Shown here: piece after piece, positions 61,243-64,000 of the stretch
Layout of the letters: every line of letters begins with the position of its first letter
Position numbering within the stretch: position 1 is the first letter of the stretch
Source: Roseateles depolymerans
GTDB lineage: Bacteria; Pseudomonadota; Gammaproteobacteria; Burkholderiales; Burkholderiaceae_C
DNA: 64,000 nt
Reading direction: 5' to 3'
NCBI GenBank assembly: GCA_003241055.1
Contig: QFOD01000015.1
Coordinates: 1-64,000, forward strand
The notes under the pieces: generated by a model
Database searches by the model: none
Seen by the model: the letters and a program-made list of their open reading frames with translations, nothing else
What the model was told of the DNA's origin: nothing
Translations under genes and position numbers: made by a program

Positions 61243-62181
61243 GTGGCGGCCTATCTGATCCGGCGCCTGTGGCAAATGATTCCTACCCTGCTCGGGGTGG
61301 TGCTGCTGGTGTTCTTTCTCTTCAAGTACTTCGGCAGCGATCCGGCCATCATCCTCGGCGGCCTGAATGCGTCGCCGGAGCAGATCGACGCCATCCGCGA
61401 ACAGCTGGGCCTGAACAAGCCGGTCTGGGAACAGCTGCTGATCTTCGTCAAGCAGATCGTCACCTTCGACTGGGGCAAGAGCTGGGCCACCAACGAATCG
61501 GTGGCCAGCCTCTTCGCCACCCGACTGCCCGCCACGCTGACGGTGACCGTGCCCATCCTGCTGCTGGAGGTGCTGCTGGCCATTCCGTTTGCGCTGCTGG
61601 TGGCCACCGTGCGCGGCAGCCTGACCGACCGCACGGTGATGGTCTGCACGACGGTGGCGGTGTCCATCTCGCTGCTGGTGTACGTGATCCTGGCGCAGTA
61701 CCTGTTCGCGTTCCGGCTGGGCTGGTTCCCGGTGCAGGGCTGGACCTCCAGCCACTGGACCAACCTCACCACCTACGCGCCGCTGCCGGTGCTGGTGGCG
61801 GCCATGGTGTCGCTGGCGCCGCAGATCCGGCTCTACCGCAGCTTCTTCCTCGACGAGATCGGGCACGACTACGTGCGCACCGCGCGCGCCAAGGGCCTGA
61901 CCGAGCGCGCCATCCTGCTCAAGCACGTGCTGCGCAACGCGATGATCCCCATCCTCACCAACGTGGCGGTGCTGCTGCCGGGCGTCCTGGTGGGCTCCTT
62001 CCTGATCGAGGTGTTCTTCTCCATTCCCGGCCTGGGCCGGGAGCTGCTGCTGGCGGTGAACCGCGGCGACTACCCGGTGATCCAGGCCTTCGCGATCTAC
62101 CTGGCGGTGCTGACCATGGTGGTGAACCTGGTCGTGGACCTGCTCTACAAGCTGGTCGATCCGCGGGTGGTGCTCAAGTGA
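61243..62181 (+). CDS. ABC peptide transporter permease (DppB-like)
   Basis: The 312-residue inner-membrane protein has about six transmembrane helices (first at 9-30, AYLIRRLWQMIPTLLGVVLLVFFLF) and the permease EAA loop (DEIGHDYVRTARAKGLTERAILLKHVLRNAMIPIL). It forms a heterodimer with the DppC-like protein at 62309-63340. The start is GTG at 61243-61245 with GGAG 7 bases upstream. It is the first gene of the rightward transporter set, and the two binding proteins are divergent from it. Confidence 0.92.
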   Translation: MAAYLIRRLWQMIPTLLGVVLLVFFLFKYFGSDPAIILGGLNASPEQIDAIREQLGLNKPVWEQLLIFVKQIVTFDWGKSWATNESVASLFATRLPATLTVTVPILLLEVLLAIPFALLVATVRGSLTDRTVMVCTTVAVSISLLVYVILAQYLFAFRLGWFPVQGWTSSHWTNLTTYAPLPVLVAAMVSLAPQIRLYRSFFLDEIGHDYVRTARAKGLTERAILLKHVLRNAMIPILTNVAVLLPGVLVGSFLIEVFFSIPGLGRELLLAVNRGDYPVIQAFAIYLAVLTMVVNLVVDLLYKLVDPRVVLK

Positions 62182-62188
62182 CCCCCCG

Positions 62189-62256
62189 TACCGGCTTCGC
62201 CGGCCCCCCAGGGGGCGCTGCCAGCGGCCCGGCAAAGCCGGTTCCGCGGCAGCCGC
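62189..62256 (+). repeat. palindromic intergenic repeat family 2, copy 1
   Basis: TACCGGCTTCGCCGGCCCCC, a short GGGGGCG-containing centre, then CCCGGCAAAGCCGGTTCC. The arms ACCGGCTTCGCCGG and CCGGCAAAGCCGGT pair with one mismatch. It fills most of the gap between the two permease genes and recurs after the second permease. Confidence 0.7.
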
Positions 62257-62308
62257 TGGGTGGTGTTTTGGGTTCATCGCCCATGGCCAGCTCTTTCGAC
62301 GTCTTCCA

Positions 62309-63340
62309 ATGAGCGCAGTGCTTTCATCTTCTTCCTCGGGTGGCGTCTGGGCCGCGTCGTGGCGCCGCCTCAAGACCGACCGCGTGGGCCTGGCGTCCAT
62401 GGGCGTGGTGGGCGCCTTCCTGGTGCTGGTGCTGCTGGTGGCCGTGGGTGCCATCGCGTCGGGCTGGCAGGCCGAGGTGGGGGTGCCCAATGCACCGCCC
62501 ACGGTGGTCGGGCCGCAGCCGCCCGAGGACACCGGCGCGATCGCCGTACCCAAGGGGCCCAATGTCGACCTGTCCGACATCGACCCGCTGGCGCCCCGCT
62601 ACGCCGAGTGGGCCGAGCGGGCCAAGCAGTTCAAGACCGTGGCCACGGTCAAGGCCGAGACGCTGCCGCTGGGCGGCGACCGCCTGGGCCGCGACGTGCT
62701 GGCCAAGGTGCTCAAGGGGGCCGAGGTGTCCATCGTCGTGGGCCTGGCGGCGGCGCTGGTGGCCACGCTGATCGGCACCGTGCTGGGCGCGCTGTCGGGC
62801 TTCTTCGGCGGCAAGGTGGGCGACTTCCTGGAGTGGGTCTACAACGTCTTCACCGCCATTCCCAGCATCCTGCTGATCTTCGCGTTCGCGGCCATCGTGA
62901 GCCGGGGCATAGGCTCGGTGGTGCTGATCCTGGCGCTGACCGGCTGGACCGGCATCTACCGCCTCATCCGGGCGGAGTTCATGAAGCACCGGGTGCGCGA
63001 GTACGTGCGTTCGGCCGAGGCCATCGGCGCCTCCAAGGGCGCGCGCATGTTCAGGCACATCCTGCCCAATGTGTCGCACGTGGCGCTGGTGCAGCTTTCG
63101 CTGCATGTGGTGAGCTTCATCAAGAGCGAGGTCATCCTCAGCTACCTGGGCCTGGGCGTCGGGGTGGATCAGGTCTCCTGGGGCACCATGCTGGCCGAGG
63201 CGCAGAGCGAGCTGATCCTGGGCTACTGGTGGCAGCTGGCCGCCGTGACCGCCTTCATGGCGGTGTTCGTCACCGCGTTCGCGCTGTTCACCGATGCGCT
63301 GCGTGACGCGCTCGATCCGAAACTGCGAGGACTGGAATGA
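62309..63340 (+). CDS. ABC peptide transporter permease (DppC-like)
   Basis: The 343-residue protein has a cytosolic N terminus, a first transmembrane helix (about 30-50, MGVVGAFLVLVLLVAVGAIA), a periplasmic loop with TLPLGGDRLGRDVLAKVLKGAEVSI, and five more helices. The permease EAA motif is EYVRSAEAIGASKGARMFRHILPNVSHVAL (about 231-260). It pairs with the DppB-like permease. The periplasmic loop between the first helix and the LGGDRLGRDV motif is longer than usual. The ATG at 62309-62311 is the only clear start. Confidence 0.92.
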   Translation: MSAVLSSSSSGGVWAASWRRLKTDRVGLASMGVVGAFLVLVLLVAVGAIASGWQAEVGVPNAPPTVVGPQPPEDTGAIAVPKGPNVDLSDIDPLAPRYAEWAERAKQFKTVATVKAETLPLGGDRLGRDVLAKVLKGAEVSIVVGLAAALVATLIGTVLGALSGFFGGKVGDFLEWVYNVFTAIPSILLIFAFAAIVSRGIGSVVLILALTGWTGIYRLIRAEFMKHRVREYVRSAEAIGASKGARMFRHILPNVSHVALVQLSLHVVSFIKSEVILSYLGLGVGVDQVSWGTMLAEAQSELILGYWWQLAAVTAFMAVFVTAFALFTDALRDALDPKLRGLE

Positions 63341-63352
63341 CAGCTCACTCCC

Positions 63353-63424
63353 TACCGGCTTCGCCGGCCCCCTTCGAGGGGGCGCAGTCTGTGGCCCGGC
63401 AGAGCCGGTTCCACGACTGCCGCG
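63353..63424 (+). repeat. palindromic intergenic repeat family 2, copy 2
   Basis: This copy has the same order as copy 1: TACCGGCTTCGCCGGCCCCC, a variable centre (TTCGAGGGGGCG), then CCCGGCAGAGCCGGTTCC and a GCCGC tail. It lies between the second permease and the ATPase gene. Confidence 0.7.
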
Positions 63425-63463
63425 TGGTCGAGCCCGCGTTGGCCGCCATTTTGCTGACCTGAC

Positions 63464-64000
63464 ATGAATCCTTTGCTGAGCATTCAAGACCTCCAGGTCG
63501 CCTTCCGCATGGGCCGCGAGGGCGGGCAGATGCGCCGCCAGCTGGCCGTCAAGGGCGTGAGCTTCGACGTGCCCGAGAACAGCACGGTGGCGCTGGTAGG
63601 CGAGTCGGGCTCGGGCAAGAGCGTGACCGCCATGTCCATCCTCAACCTGCTGCCCAGCAATGCGGAGCGCCAGGGTCGCATCCTGTTCCAGGGCCGCGAT
63701 CTGCTGCAGACCTCGCTGCCCCAGCTGCAGGCGCTGCGCGGCCGCGAGATCGCCTGCGTGTTCCAGGACCCGATGAGCTCGCTGAACCCGGTGTTCACCG
63801 TGGCCGACCAGATCATGGAGCCGCTGATCAAGCACCTGGGTCTGAGCCGCCGCCAGGCGCTGGTGCGCGCCGAGGAGCTGCTCAACGAGGTCGGCATCCC
63901 CGAGCCCAAGCGTCGCCTCAAGGCCTACCCGCACGAGATGTCGGGCGGCCAGCAGCAGCGCGTGATGATCGCGGTGGCGCTGGCCTGCAGCCCCAAACTG
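63464..64000 (+). CDS. ABC peptide transporter ATPase, partial
   Basis: The first 179 residues are visible (MNPLLSIQDLQVAFRMGREG). Walker A is GESGSGKSV (about residues 45-53), the Q loop follows in CVFQDPMSSLNPVFTVADQI, and the ABC signature SGGQQQR is near 159-165. It is cut by the window end, so it cannot be told whether it is a DppD/OppD-type subunit or a fused two-ATPase YejF-type. It lies downstream of the two permease genes and would energise them. Confidence 0.93.
   Translation, partial: MNPLLSIQDLQVAFRMGREGGQMRRQLAVKGVSFDVPENSTVALVGESGSGKSVTAMSILNLLPSNAERQGRILFQGRDLLQTSLPQLQALRGREIACVFQDPMSSLNPVFTVADQIMEPLIKHLGLSRRQALVRAEELLNEVGIPEPKRRLKAYPHEMSGGQQQRVMIAVALACSPKL

Overview
The window is high-GC DNA from a betaproteobacterium, most likely order Burkholderiales and close to the Rubrivivax/Roseateles/Leptothrix group. 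Basis: near-universal G/C third positions, a leftward dnaA-dnaN-gyrB block facing a rightward rpmH-rnpA-yidD-yidC block (the classic origin-proximal arrangement), a DUF2242 lipoprotein, and ECF42/YCII modules. The species cannot be named from the sequence alone.

Layout. 0.2-5.7 kb: gyrB, dnaN and dnaA (all minus strand). 5.7-8.6 kb: rpmH, rnpA, yidD and yidC (plus strand), closed by a strong bidirectional terminator. 8.7-16 kb: a block between yidC and mnmE with two envelope genes, a Gly/Ser-linker lipoprotein and a broken second copy of it, a 56-residue secreted peptide, and a membrane Ser/Thr kinase overlapping an atypical ECF sigma factor. 16-24.8 kb: mnmE, whose last 18 bp recur at 24786-24803. 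The 7.4 kb between the two copies carries a type I restriction-modification system (hsdR, hsdM, hsdS) and a DUF3293 gene, so this is a genomic island at the mnmE 3' end, the same site used by SGI1-type elements. 24.8-29.6 kb: one 1595-residue protein joining a periplasmic Ycf48/BNR-type beta-propeller to a membrane-embedded KAP P-loop NTPase. 29.7-43.6 kb: mixed metabolism and envelope genes (thioesterase, AGE-fold lipoprotein, acyl-CoA dehydrogenase, O-acyltransferase, Kef-type antiporter, glutamate dehydrogenase, OsmC, RDD protein, DUF2242 lipoprotein, M14 peptidase). A 271-bp MITE-like element has inserted into the RDD gene and rewritten its C terminus. 43.6-51.3 kb: two ECF42 sigma modules with DGPF/YCII partners, the second expanded with VOC and SRPBCC proteins, separated by a MocR-type regulator. 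51.5-57.3 kb: a soluble GAF histidine kinase, a secreted SH3-like protein, an SPFH protein, an alpha/beta hydrolase and a PspC-domain protein. 57.4-64 kb: a peptide ABC transporter with two tandem binding proteins divergent from two permeases and an ATPase cut by the window end.

The most unusual items are the propeller-KAP protein beside the restriction island, the mnmE attachment-site duplication, the MITE that changed a protein end and whose clean excision restores an in-frame stop, a three-copy structured intergenic repeat with a covarying hairpin, and the ECF sigma factor in which two threonines stand where the acidic DAED motif normally lies, next to its likely kinase. All calls come from reading the sequence; no database search was made.
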